Origin: Edaphobacter lichenicola
GTDB taxonomy: Bacteria > Acidobacteriota > Terriglobia > Terriglobales > Acidobacteriaceae
Direction of reading: 5' to 3'
NCBI RefSeq assembly: GCF_025264645.1
Contig: NZ_CP073696.1
Location: 620,001-684,000 of the forward strand
Length of the DNA: 64,000 bases
Part shown: positions 53,001 to 61,996 of the stretch, in pieces
Position numbering within the stretch: position 1 is the stretch's first letter
Layout: the number at the start of each line of letters is the position of its first letter
Translations under genes and position numbers: made by a program
Notes under the pieces: model-generated
The model's input: only the letters and a program-made list of their open reading frames with translations
The model's database searches: none
Told to the model about the DNA's origin: nothing

Positions 53001-55606
53001 TTATTTTCAAGCGATACCACACCGAGTTGCTGCGGAGTAGTTCCCAGAACCTGCGGGTCGAATGAATAGCTATTTCGAAAAAGAAGAGAGACAACAGGCG
53101 CGGTAGCCGTCGCATATATCGTCTCGAGGTTCGCAGCCATTGGAGCATTGGAGCCGATGGCAACGGCTGCACTGAAACTACCAGCCGAGGTTGGACTGAA
53201 AGTGTAAGCCAAGGTGCACGAAGCTCCTGCTGCAAGCGACCCTGTGCAGATATTTCCCGAAGCAAAAGCGAACCCGTTCGAGTTGAGTTGGACCGAGGAT
53301 ATCGACAAAGACGCGTTGCCACAGTTGACAATATCGAACGATCCAGTGCCGGTCGTACCTACCTGCGCCGTCACGCCGCTCGAGTTGGCAAAACAGATAC
53401 TTGGACCGGGCTTTGACGCATCGATGAGCGCGGCAAAACCATAGTTATAGGTGTAGTTCGGGGGTGGTGGCGTTACCGCTCCGAGCACCACACCTGGCGT
53501 AGTCGGGAAATCCTGCGACGCGATCCCGCCGACGTGAACCAATCCCGTCGAATCGATCGCCATGCCCTTTATCTGCGAGAAACCGGCTGTGCTGTTCACG
53601 TAACTCGAAAAAAGCAGGTTATGCATCGCTGGGTCGAACTCTGAGATAAAGCCACTGCCGCTGGACTGAAGACTAATGGCCGACTGCAGCGGATTTACCA
53701 GCGGGAGGGGGCCTTCGGTCGTACCTGCAAGCAAGACATTGCCGCTCGGGTCTTGTCCGATTCCACTGATTGTGATGAGAGCATAGTTAGGACCAAAAGC
53801 GCTCGAATAAAGAAGCTGCGTGCCATCCTCACTTACCTTCGCGAAGAAGCCGAGGGCACCGAGGGACGTTACTCCGTTGATGTTCGTACTAATGTTTTTG
53901 CTATAGGCATCAGGGGTGACCGGAAAGTTGTAACCAGCGCCGCCCGCTATGAGCACGTCGTGAGTAGGGGTAAGGGACATGGATGAGACGTTTCCTGAGC
54001 CAATCAGAGTTGAGCTCAGAATTGTGCTGCCATCTGCAGAGATTCTCGTAACGAATGGGCCGCCTTGCGATGAGCTCTGATAAGCACCGGCCGTCGTTGG
54101 CCACAGGGTCAATTCGGTGTTGATAGAAACGCCAGCCGTCCCCGCCATGTAAACGATGCCCGCACTATCCACAGCGAGACCTGTCGGGCCCGTCGTGCCC
54201 GAACCCAAACCGATCTCACCAACGATGGCTCCGTAGCTAAGCGAGCCGGTCGGTGAGAGCTTGAGCAGGAATGCACCCGTGTCTCCATAGCTGGGAGAGA
54301 AAGCATGCAGGGCACCCGGTGTGACGGGCAGGCTGGTAGATTCCGAGAGACCCGCAACATATACATTCCCTGCCGAGTCGGTTGTCACCGACTCGGGATA
54401 GACCATATCCGACTGCGAGACTGTCGAACCGCCGCCCAGACGGCTGGAGAAGTTGAGCGACGACCCATCCGGTGCAAGGGACAACACAAAGCCGTTGCTA
54501 AAGTTAGCTCCAGCAGAAGAGATTGGATTCTTCAGAGGGAAGTCCGCCGAATCGGCCGATCCTGCGACGATGGCGTCGCCGCTCGCATCGACGGTCAATG
54601 CCGTCGATTGATCGGTGCTGGTCCCATTGTAGGGATCCACGCTGCCGCCGATGAAGGTGGAGTAGATCACCGCGGTTCCCGCGGGGTTCAGCTTGGTCAC
54701 AAATATCGCGAGCTTGTTCGTCCCGGTGACGCAGCTGTTGCATGTCGCCGTATTCGCTATGGCGGGAAAGGCGACCGGAGCTTGGCCTGTGATGTACGTG
54801 TCACCGGCAGCGTCCACCGCGACTCCCGTCACAGACACGGACGCATTGCTAAGGAAGGTCGAATAATCCAGCACCGGGTCAATCACAAGCAGCTGCGTGC
54901 GGTCGTAGTCGCCTAGATTAAAGCTGACGGAACCATCTGCCAGCACAAACTGCGCCGGAACCTCACGACGTTCACCGCCAATCGTCTGGTAAGCGTACGG
55001 ATGACGCAACGTAACTTCACTTTCATTCAGGGAAATACGCAGATCGCCGGAACTGGTCAGATCAACCTTGCGAGCACCCTCGAGTTGGAGGCGAATAACC
55101 GATGGGGTAGCGCCGGGATGCACGATGTAATCATGCTCCACCTCGGATCCATTGCCGTAGTAGGTAAGGTCGATTCCGCGGTATACCTCGTCATAGGTCA
55201 CTTTGCCGTACCGCTTCACGTGTTGGTGCCACTCGGAGATTTTGTCACCAAGGAGATAATTCGACTCTCCGCCGAGCTCGTCCGTGGCATGAGATGGTGC
55301 ATTGGCGCGGGCACCCGTCAGGCCAATCGAGAGCTGCTGGGTCCGTCCGTTTGTCTGGGGAAGCGACAGGTGCATCCGTCTGGCTGAGAGCTCTGTCTGC
55401 ATGGCTCCGGTAACTACCTGATAGTCTGTACCCGGATCGGCCTGTCCGACATTGGCTTCGAACGCGAGCGGTAGCCACTGCAACCGAATAGAAGCGCGGT
55501 GGGGATCTCGTTGAGCTGTAGACGAGTCGTTTGTTTGCCCAAAAGCGTAAACCGAAGTCAGGAAAAGGAATAAAACCAGGCAGGGGCAAGGGAAGAAGCG
55601 GCGCAT
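50033..55606 (-). CDS. Very large secreted SBBP-repeat / choice-of-anchor-D protein
   Basis: 1857 residues from ATG 55606 (GGAG upstream). Signal peptide FFPCPCLVLFLFLTSVYAFG. The N-terminal domain FEANVGQADPGTDYQV, then HVKRYGKVTYDEVYRGIDLT, is the region that precedes SBBP beta-propeller repeats, which follow (GVAVDAAGDTYITGQAP and similar units to about residue 700). Next come repeated choice-of-anchor-D/ASH domains, an IPT/TIG domain (PAITSLSPATISFDGGPTTI), a second propeller-like part, another IPT domain, ASH domains, and a C-terminal hydrophobic stretch with LLLNGCAGGSGS. It is likely surface-exposed, perhaps adhesive or polymer-binding. Acidobacteria carry many such proteins. Confidence 0.88.
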   Translation of the reverse strand: MRRFFPCPCLVLFLFLTSVYAFGQTNDSSTAQRDPHRASIRLQWLPLAFEANVGQADPGTDYQVVTGAMQTELSARRMHLSLPQTNGRTQQLSIGLTGARANAPSHATDELGGESNYLLGDKISEWHQHVKRYGKVTYDEVYRGIDLTYYGNGSEVEHDYIVHPGATPSVIRLQLEGARKVDLTSSGDLRISLNESEVTLRHPYAYQTIGGERREVPAQFVLADGSVSFNLGDYDRTQLLVIDPVLDYSTFLSNASVSVTGVAVDAAGDTYITGQAPVAFPAIANTATCNSCVTGTNKLAIFVTKLNPAGTAVIYSTFIGGSVDPYNGTSTDQSTALTVDASGDAIVAGSADSADFPLKNPISSAGANFSNGFVLSLAPDGSSLNFSSRLGGGSTVSQSDMVYPESVTTDSAGNVYVAGLSESTSLPVTPGALHAFSPSYGDTGAFLLKLSPTGSLSYGAIVGEIGLGSGTTGPTGLAVDSAGIVYMAGTAGVSINTELTLWPTTAGAYQSSSQGGPFVTRISADGSTILSSTLIGSGNVSSMSLTPTHDVLIAGGAGYNFPVTPDAYSKNISTNINGVTSLGALGFFAKVSEDGTQLLYSSAFGPNYALITISGIGQDPSGNVLLAGTTEGPLPLVNPLQSAISLQSSGSGFISEFDPAMHNLLFSSYVNSTAGFSQIKGMAIDSTGLVHVGGIASQDFPTTPGVVLGAVTPPPPNYTYNYGFAALIDASKPGPSICFANSSGVTAQVGTTGTGSFDIVNCGNASLSISSVQLNSNGFAFASGNICTGSLAAGASCTLAYTFSPTSAGSFSAAVAIGSNAPMAANLETIYATATAPVVSLLFRNSYSFDPQVLGTTPQQLGVVSLENKGNAPLVVDTARTTITGPFAITVTTCNSGPISPTSSCAYEFAFNPTVAGAATGTLTIYTNDPVTPILTVPITGTALASFPTPAITSLSPATISFDGGPTTISINGTNFFPQSTVFVNGVSVPVVGAGSVSIQVTVDPSTLGAMGEFPVQVVNPASGGPSNVGTLTTFHVINLNATNIVYDSVSKLLYAAIPATSVSNPNTIISVDPITGMLGTPIPVLTNPTQLTLSDDGHYLYVAFQISYGSNPKAAMLQRIDLIAGAVDRTFTLPNSSIGVIDMHVVPGSPQLLVASLSRGSSPSENGVALFNDAGVVQYMADTYPAYYTLDNFIFTSDPTTIYGYPIGSSGFFNTTAVSTSGITVGLPGFGACCDQATGSKLATDGTLLYTNSGEVWDPKAQKLLGRYNSSLFYEAAVTSDGVAKRTFILDDGLISIGLPNGDPQILSYDPSTFKLSGVLPFPLNNFPSENELLRWGVDGFAFRSNEVYPDDSSINPVSTSQIILVRSSLATPSGGLVTASSLSPNNAAPGSAGLTVTVTGSGFASDAVVLWNGVSRVTTFISATQLTVAIPTTDLITSGTAQVTVSSGGVVSPPLPFLISSGAAVSLSTKTISFPLQAKGLASPVQTLTIQNTGTSLLTGLVISTTGTNSSSFSATSTCGNTLAVGSSCTVSVVFTPSMAGSSNANLLITDNASDSPQTVMLTGTGTAPAFTLSSQSLSFGSISAGAQAQQTLTLYNSGGIALANVSSSISGKNSTDFTVSSTCGMTLAVNATCGVTISFEPTSTGDESAVMTVSSVGALTQSVSLVGTVVAPDFVLPPATGPSTATVSGGQSANFNFNIGTVGTFTGVVTMSCANLPEYASCTFTPPSLTVGSSPTAVSLTINTQQTVKTSFRREPATPRWPAYLPALAILALPAISLTRRRLSRLTLLLCLLGTFSGALLLNGCAGGSGSGSSSSPPPPAQTVRNTPAGSYTITVVASSGPLSHSDQITLIVQ

Positions 55607-55965
55607 CAAATCTCCAGAACAGCAGGCGTGGCTCGATTTCTACAGGAACTAAAACACTTTACCGCGAGCATCTCTGTTTGCCTACGGAAAACACTGCAGT
55701 TCATCGGACCTATTAGTCTTTGCAAATTATCTATCGATATGAAGCCGTTTTGACCGGCCGTTTAGGCGAAGCTCTAACTCCAAAGTGGTATAGGCGGGTA
55801 ACTGGCAACATCTAAACTTTACAAGCTCCTGAAATACCGAACTTGTCAGAACCCGACCCATTTGGCTCGTCCACAGTTGGCAATCACAGGCCAACGCACT
55901 CGTCGACTTCGGCTAGGCGTCTCTACTGGATTAGGACGAGAAAAGCATTTCTGTTTGTCGATAAT
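55607..55965. other. Intergenic stretch
   Basis: About 360 bp between the large secreted gene (diverging leftward) and the mutasome operon end. No gene, repeat or clear terminator seen. Confidence 0.5.
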
Positions 55966-56259
55966 TCACTTCGGTACTTCTTCATCTGTTGCAACATACC
56001 AAGCTACATCCTTCGACTGAAACAGATCAGGATCCCGTGAAGTCAGATGAGAAAGCACGATCTTCGCGATGCGGACGCTATGTTCAACTTCTTTCTCTAA
56101 ATCGATGTTTGCAAGTCCGTCGCTTTGTGTTGGTTCCCAGTGTGTCGTACGGATAGCAAGGACGAGACTTGAGGCAATGAGTAGGGCTGGTCCCAGCTTC
56201 TGATAGTCAACCTCGCGACGGTAGCCCCCGACTTGAGAGCCAGGTTTAGTGGAAGTCAT
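55966..56259 (-). CDS. Small protein overlapping the end of dnaE2
   Basis: 97 residues, ATG 56259 lying inside the end of dnaE2 (14-bp overlap), which suggests translational coupling as a fourth gene of the mutasome operon. It has one moderately hydrophobic stretch (LGPALLIASSLVLAI) and a charged helical second half (LEKEVEHSVRIAKIVLSHL). No family recognised. Whether it takes part in mutagenesis is unknown. Confidence 0.55.
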   Translation of the reverse strand: MTSTKPGSQVGGYRREVDYQKLGPALLIASSLVLAIRTTHWEPTQSDGLANIDLEKEVEHSVRIAKIVLSHLTSRDPDLFQSKDVAWYVATDEEVPK

Positions 56260-59200
56260 GTGACGTCACCGCTAAGCCTCGCGTTGGGAGAGGCATGATC
56301 CCGGAAGCTTTTACGTGGATCGTGCCGTCCTCATTTTGAAGTCGCCCTTCGATCGAAATAAACTTCGCATTCGAGATCGTGTTACGGTTCAGCTCGAAGA
56401 ACTCTTTCGTGATAATTACATTAAATATATCTGTCTCATCGGAGACGGACATGAAGACGAATCCTTTTGCAGTACCGGGGCGCTGTTTCACAATAGCCAA
56501 GCCCGCCGTTTTGACGAACTCACCATCGTGTCGCTTCCGTAATTCGATGGCTGTGAGAAACCCCAGTTTATTGAGCTCTTGCCTGCGGAAGAACATTGGA
56601 TGTGGACCGGTGGTAACGCTGGTTCCTGCATAGTCGGCTACTAGACGTTCTTCTGGTGTCATCTCTGGTAGCGGAAGGTTTCTACCGTCTTCTCGTAACC
56701 ATTCGCTCTGATGACGAAGTAGCGGGCCTTCCAGTTTTCCGGCACGAGCGACCTGCCAAAGTGCGTCGCGACGATGTTCTACTCCATCAATGCTGTTCAT
56801 TGTGCCAACATTCGCAAGCAATGCAAGCTCCTTGCGAGTCAGGCTTGGTATTCGCTGGGCGACATCCTCGACGGAATTAAATCTTCCCGATTCACGCGTA
56901 CGGACGATCGAATCCGCAGCATGTCGACGAAGCCCTTTTGCGTAGCCCAAACCAAGCCTGAGCGACAACGAGTAATCCTGTTCACGCTCCAGAGTGCAAG
57001 GCCACTCGGAGACTTGTATATCGATAGGTTTAACGCGAAGACCATGCCGTCTTGCGTCTTCGATCAAGACGGCCGGGCTATAGAAGCCCATCGGTTGATT
57101 GTTGAGAATCGCGCATGTGAACGCTGCTAGGTACTTAACTTTTAGATATGCAGACGCATACGCGATTAAAGCAAAGCTTGCAGCATGAGATTCGGGAAAA
57201 CCATATAGCGCGAAGGAGCTGATGTTCTGGATAATGTTTTCCTGTGTTGCTGTATCGATCCCGTTCACCGTCATTCCGGCTCTCAACTTGCCTTCGAGAT
57301 TCTTCATGCGCTCCCATGAGCGGCGCATACCAACTGCTCGGCGCAACTCCTCTGCCTCTGCTCCTGTGAAATTCGCAACCGTCATTGCCATGCGAAGGAG
57401 TTGTTCCTGGAAGAGAGGCACGCCCAATGTTCGCTTCAAAGTACCTTCGAGAGAAGGGTGTGGATAGGTGACCTCCTCTTTTTTCTGGCGCCTCCGCATG
57501 TAGGGATGCATCATCTTGCCAACGATGGGTCCAGGGCGAATGATGGCAACTTGTACCACCACGTCATAAAACTTCTCTGGTTTGTTCCGAGGCAACGATG
57601 CCATCTGCGCCCGACTCTCAACTTGGAACATTCCTATCGTGTCCGCACGCTGCAATGAACGGTAGACCTCGGTGTCGTCAGGAAGATGGCTCAGGTCGAC
57701 ATTCACACCATAGTACTCGGGGATCAGTTCGACGCAGTCCTTGAGAACGGCCATCATGCCCAGACCTAGCAGATCGACTTTGATGATGCCAAGGTCTGCA
57801 CAATCTTCTTTATCCCATTGCACAACAGTACGGCCTGGCATGGACGCGCGTTCGAGTGGAACGACACGATCCAGTTGTCCCTGACAGATGATCATTCCAC
57901 CTGAATGCTGGCCCAGATGGCGAGGAAGATCTTGAATACGCATACAAAGTTCCAGATACTTTGCAATGCGTGGATGCTTGATGTCGAACCCTGCATTCCG
58001 GAATGAGTGAGCCATCGTGTCTGTCGGACCACGCCACTCGAAATGACTAACGAGGTTTGATAGCCGTTCCAGAGAGTCGCGGTCAAAGCCGAGTGTTTTA
58101 CCGATCTCTCGTGCAGACGATTTTCCACGATATGTAATTACATTGGCACACATCGCAGCACCCAGCTCGCCATAACGTTGATAGACGTGTTGAATGGCTT
58201 GCTCGCGATTCTCTTCAGAAGGCAAATCCAAATCGATGTCTGGCCATTCGCCTCGACTCTCGCTCAGGAATCTCTCAAAAAGAAGCTCCATTCCAACCGG
58301 GTCGACTGCTGTAATCTCTAGCGCATAACAGACGGCGGAGTTCGCGGCACTCCCTCGCCCCTGAATGAGAATGTTATTCCGCTTGCAGAAGCAGACGATG
58401 TCCCAAACGATGAGGAAGTATCCTGCGAATCCAAGCTTTGCAATTAATGCAAGCTCATGCTCGACTTGCTTTCTTGCGCGTTCCAAGAGAGCTGCATTGC
58501 TCTTTGATCCGTATCTACGACTGACACCTTCATCGACGCGTTTCTTTAGAAAGCTGTCCATCGTCTCGTTGTGTGGGATCGGATAGCGTGGAAATTCATA
58601 TCCCAAATCGCCTAACTGAAACTGAAGGCGGTTTGACAGTTCGACAGTGTTCGCAACAGAGCACTGTATGTCAGTGAACAGCGTTAACATCTCTGAGGCC
58701 GAACGGAGATGCCGCTGGCTGTTCTCTGACAAGAGGCGGCCAGCCAGATCAAGTTGCGTGTGATTCCGAATGGATGTGAAGAGGTCTAGGATCTCGCGGT
58801 CATAGGAGTTCGCGTAACGAACACCGTTCGTAGCGAGTAGCGGCAACTTCAGAGAACGAGCAATACGAATCGCTGCCTGGTTTCGCCACTCTTGCTCGCG
58901 CTCATGATGCCTTTGTAACTCGACGTAGACGTTTTGGGGACCAAAAACGCGCACGAGACGTTCTACTAAATCTCCTCCAGCTTCCTCGCCACCCCGGGCG
59001 AGAGCCGAAGCAAGCGGTCCTTCATCACCCCCAGTAAGGCAGACCAAGCCGCGAGAATAATCTTGGAGCTCTTCGAGCTTCGCCGACCCCTCTCCCTTGC
59101 TCTTCTCTCGCAGCTTGAATCGTGTGATTAGCTGGCAAAGGTTCTGATACCCCTCCTGCGACTCGCACAGCAGAGGAAGCCGTGCAGGCTCAGCGATGTG

Positions 59201-59461
59201 TTGATGTGGTAGCCACATTGGCGGGGTGAGGCGAGTGCCGAGACCCGGAACAGCTATCTCGGCTCCAACGTGAGCGCGGATGTTATTCCGCTTTGCGGAG
59301 GTGTGGAAGCGGGCAGAGCCATAGACACCGTTGTGGTCGAGCAACGCCAGTGCTGGCATTCCTATCTCAACGGCACGCTCTATGAGCTTCTCAGGCTGAG
59401 ATGCTCCTTGAAGGAACGAGAAGGCGCTCGCGCTGTGAAGCTCAACATATCGGTCAGTCAT
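56246..59461 (-). CDS. dnaE2: Error-prone DNA polymerase DnaE2 (ImuC)
   Basis: C-family polymerase for translesion synthesis and damage-induced mutagenesis. 1071 residues, the length of DnaE2. The N-terminal PHP domain starts YVELHSASAFSFLQGASQPE. The catalytic palm has PDIDLDLPSEENREQAIQH (two Asp, near residue 405), and the third Asp lies in DLGIIKVDLLGLGM. FQVESRAQMASLPRNKP and the helix-hairpin-helix and OB regions follow. The start overlaps the imuB stop by 8 bp. Confidence 0.96.
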   Translation of the reverse strand: MTDRYVELHSASAFSFLQGASQPEKLIERAVEIGMPALALLDHNGVYGSARFHTSAKRNNIRAHVGAEIAVPGLGTRLTPPMWLPHQHIAEPARLPLLCESQEGYQNLCQLITRFKLREKSKGEGSAKLEELQDYSRGLVCLTGGDEGPLASALARGGEEAGGDLVERLVRVFGPQNVYVELQRHHEREQEWRNQAAIRIARSLKLPLLATNGVRYANSYDREILDLFTSIRNHTQLDLAGRLLSENSQRHLRSASEMLTLFTDIQCSVANTVELSNRLQFQLGDLGYEFPRYPIPHNETMDSFLKKRVDEGVSRRYGSKSNAALLERARKQVEHELALIAKLGFAGYFLIVWDIVCFCKRNNILIQGRGSAANSAVCYALEITAVDPVGMELLFERFLSESRGEWPDIDLDLPSEENREQAIQHVYQRYGELGAAMCANVITYRGKSSAREIGKTLGFDRDSLERLSNLVSHFEWRGPTDTMAHSFRNAGFDIKHPRIAKYLELCMRIQDLPRHLGQHSGGMIICQGQLDRVVPLERASMPGRTVVQWDKEDCADLGIIKVDLLGLGMMAVLKDCVELIPEYYGVNVDLSHLPDDTEVYRSLQRADTIGMFQVESRAQMASLPRNKPEKFYDVVVQVAIIRPGPIVGKMMHPYMRRRQKKEEVTYPHPSLEGTLKRTLGVPLFQEQLLRMAMTVANFTGAEAEELRRAVGMRRSWERMKNLEGKLRAGMTVNGIDTATQENIIQNISSFALYGFPESHAASFALIAYASAYLKVKYLAAFTCAILNNQPMGFYSPAVLIEDARRHGLRVKPIDIQVSEWPCTLEREQDYSLSLRLGLGYAKGLRRHAADSIVRTRESGRFNSVEDVAQRIPSLTRKELALLANVGTMNSIDGVEHRRDALWQVARAGKLEGPLLRHQSEWLREDGRNLPLPEMTPEERLVADYAGTSVTTGPHPMFFRRQELNKLGFLTAIELRKRHDGEFVKTAGLAIVKQRPGTAKGFVFMSVSDETDIFNVIITKEFFELNRNTISNAKFISIEGRLQNEDGTIHVKASGIMPLPTRGLAVTSHDFH

Positions 59462-60968
59462 AAAGTGCCGCCATCTGCCAACGGTTTCTGACTCTGTCCC
59501 GCGTCACGCAGCAGCATAAAATCGAGCCGTCCTCGCTGCGCGCGTCGAGGTCCCACTGCTCCAGCCCATATCGATCTCGGTTCCACCAAGCACCGCTTGC
59601 CAACCATGGTCCATAGAGATTCTCGACAACATAACGTCGAGTGCGGAAGCGCAGCTTTTCTGGCTTTGCCCCCTTCAACGTGACCATGACTGGCTCGGGT
59701 GGCCGCAATTGTCGCAACGAGACTCGAGAGATTGAAGTCGGCCTGTTACTTGGATCGCCAGAAGGCAAGACGAACGGTTCGATGCGAAAGCTACCAGGGC
59801 GATGCTGGTCGGGTAGGGCAGGGGATCCCACATTGCATTCACCGACAAGAGCAGACAGACGCGCTAATGTAATGTCGAGCCGACTGGCCTCAGGTAACTG
59901 CGGTGTGAAGAGTCCGAGTTGAACTTTACTGGTAGAGCCTGGTTCAGCACGCAATCCGACAGCGAGAATCGCGGCCTGCGGTGGATGCGCCTCAAGATCG
60001 AGGTGAATCAATTTGATCCAGAGCTCCTTGTCATTCGTGGGCAACGCTGGACGCACCGTTCGTTCGTGAGTCCCGTCACCTTCCAGATCTAGCGTGACCG
60101 TCACACAGGCCAACGCGAGAACACGCGCCGATACACGGGCGATAAGTTGATCAAGCATCATTGCGATACCGAAGAGGAGAGACTCCAGAACGTCGAGTGG
60201 TGCATCCAGCTCTAGCCGGTCTTCCAGCCGAAACGGAGGCTCGACCGCTTGGAAGTGATGCGGTAGTAAACCTGCCGCCATCTGGCGAAGGCGGTTGCCT
60301 TCCTGGCCCATGCGTGAGATCAAACCCTTCTCGGGGAGCGCTGATAACTGCCCGAGTCTGTAAATGCCCCACGATGTGAAGGTTTCTAGCTGGGCATCGG
60401 ACAAATCGAGGACTGTCATGGGCAGGAAAGACAACGCGTTGGCTTCCTCGCCGGATTCGACAATCTGGACAGTACCTCGCCTGGACAAGCTTTTCGCGAG
60501 ACACACAGCGGTATGGAAGTTCTTGCTGATTGCAATGTTGGCCGACATTCCGAAGGCACGTATTTGCGCGAGAAGCCTTTTTCCTAATTGCTCAGGTGGT
60601 CCAAACAAGCTACGCGTCCCAACGATGTCGATTCCACATAAGTAAGCTGTATCTTCGCTCCGATCTTCGACACGCGGCGAAAAGCTTCCGGCGATCTCAA
60701 GACATGCGGCTTTAGTAATGTTCTCAGCGGCTACTGAACGACGCATGACGATAGGGTTTGCGAACGTTTCAATTTCTACGCGCGACATGCCGTGCTTTAT
60801 TCCGCTAAGTCGGGCCTTGGTATTGAGCGAACAGACCTTTTCGCTCGGAGCTTCGCCGCTCATAACGACACAGGCTGCATCGTGCAGCTCTGGCCGATGC
60901 CGTAAGAGTGTCTGCGCGGGAAACTCTCGCACATAAAGACAGGCGTAGAGAGGGGTCTCGTTTGTCAT
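59454..60968 (-). CDS. imuB: ImuB, Y-family polymerase-like mutasome hub
   Basis: 504-residue DinB-like protein without polymerase activity; it bridges DnaE2, ImuA and the beta clamp. The N-terminus LYACLYVREFPAQTLLRHRP stands where active Y-polymerases have catalytic acidic residues, which are missing here. QLGLF at 350-354 matches the clamp-binding consensus QLxLF. The C-terminal part ends RDRVRNRWQMAALYD. ATG 60968 is used because it forms an ATGA overlap with the imuA stop; the longer frame adds only five residues. Confidence 0.93.
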   Translation of the reverse strand: MTNETPLYACLYVREFPAQTLLRHRPELHDAACVVMSGEAPSEKVCSLNTKARLSGIKHGMSRVEIETFANPIVMRRSVAAENITKAACLEIAGSFSPRVEDRSEDTAYLCGIDIVGTRSLFGPPEQLGKRLLAQIRAFGMSANIAISKNFHTAVCLAKSLSRRGTVQIVESGEEANALSFLPMTVLDLSDAQLETFTSWGIYRLGQLSALPEKGLISRMGQEGNRLRQMAAGLLPHHFQAVEPPFRLEDRLELDAPLDVLESLLFGIAMMLDQLIARVSARVLALACVTVTLDLEGDGTHERTVRPALPTNDKELWIKLIHLDLEAHPPQAAILAVGLRAEPGSTSKVQLGLFTPQLPEASRLDITLARLSALVGECNVGSPALPDQHRPGSFRIEPFVLPSGDPSNRPTSISRVSLRQLRPPEPVMVTLKGAKPEKLRFRTRRYVVENLYGPWLASGAWWNRDRYGLEQWDLDARSEDGSILCCCVTRDRVRNRWQMAALYD

Positions 60969-61996
60969 CGCTGGCCTGCCCACGTCGCACGATTCCGCCA
61001 GCGCACTACATTGGCGCTTTGTGGTGGTTTACGAATCGGAAGGACATTGCTCCCTAGCTCTTGAAATCGATGACGTACGACTTCAACTCTTAGCTGTGTT
61101 CCGGAGAACACTGTGGTCTCTTCGCGGAGAATATCGGCGGGGTGTAAACGTAAGTGAAGTTCTGCGCTGCTTTTGGCACAAACGTATTGGGTTAGGAGGA
61201 CGATGCTTGATTGTGTTCGCTCGGCTGCCACGCGGTAGCGATGCCATGTCGCCAAATCGATACGTGACAAGTACTCAGGAGCGATACTTCCAAGATCCAG
61301 GACGATCGTACCGAATCCGCCCGCTTGCAGAATCAAGTCGGCACTTTTCAAGCCCTGTTCGATCCTTTGGTATGGGCCGTGTACCGAACGTCTCTGAGTG
61401 GGACACCCCACTGGCTGATGAATAGGAGCACGCGTTACCTCAATGGCGCGTCGCTTGCGTTGTGTCTCCGCGCATCGTGGATTCAGCGCTTCTAGCTGAA
61501 GAAGTCCGGTAACGGCCGAAGACAATCCCTTGGCTTCATGCCGAGGATGAGTACCACAACCTCCGCCATGTAAACCCTTCTTGGGCGTTGAAGGAGCTAG
61601 GTACGCATCCGGAAGAGAAAACTCGCGAATCTGTTCCGCCTGTGAGATCACAGTGACTCCACAGCGTACCCACAGGAGCCTCTGTAGATCGATTCCCGCT
61701 GCCGCGGCCGAGACAGCGTCAAATGTGTCTGACACATCTATCCAAGCCGCAATCTTTCCGCTCTCGATGACTCGAGCCACAAAAGAGTGGGCAAGAGAGG
61801 TTCTGCCGGAGCACTCCGGACCAGAGAGTTCGCTCAACGCTCCTATCGGAAAACCTCCTTTCAGGGCATCGTCTAGCGATGCGATACCTGAAGCAGCGGT
61901 TGACCGCATCATCTTCGTAACCGGAGTGAGGGCAGAAGGTATCTTTCGGGCAAGGGAACTTTCGACTTGGGCGCGGATGGCAGAGGATAGTGACAT
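60965..61996 (-). CDS. imuA: ImuA, RecA-like mutasome protein
   Basis: 343 residues, first gene of the imuA-imuB-dnaE2 cassette. The RecA-like fold starts IASLDDALKGGFPIGALSEL; the Walker A-like loop is GPECSGRTS at 59-67, with Arg (R65) in place of the usual Lys. WIDVSDTFDAVSAAAAGIDL and VLDLGSIAP follow. A 70-residue stretch in the middle (KRRAIEVTRAPIHQP) is basic and poorly conserved. ATG 61996 has AAGGTG 8 bp upstream. SOS control would be expected, but no convincing LexA box was seen. Confidence 0.88.
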   Translation of the reverse strand: MSLSSAIRAQVESSLARKIPSALTPVTKMMRSTAASGIASLDDALKGGFPIGALSELSGPECSGRTSLAHSFVARVIESGKIAAWIDVSDTFDAVSAAAAGIDLQRLLWVRCGVTVISQAEQIREFSLPDAYLAPSTPKKGLHGGGCGTHPRHEAKGLSSAVTGLLQLEALNPRCAETQRKRRAIEVTRAPIHQPVGCPTQRRSVHGPYQRIEQGLKSADLILQAGGFGTIVLDLGSIAPEYLSRIDLATWHRYRVAAERTQSSIVLLTQYVCAKSSAELHLRLHPADILREETTVFSGTQLRVEVVRHRFQELGSNVLPIRKPPQSANVVRWRNRATWAGQR

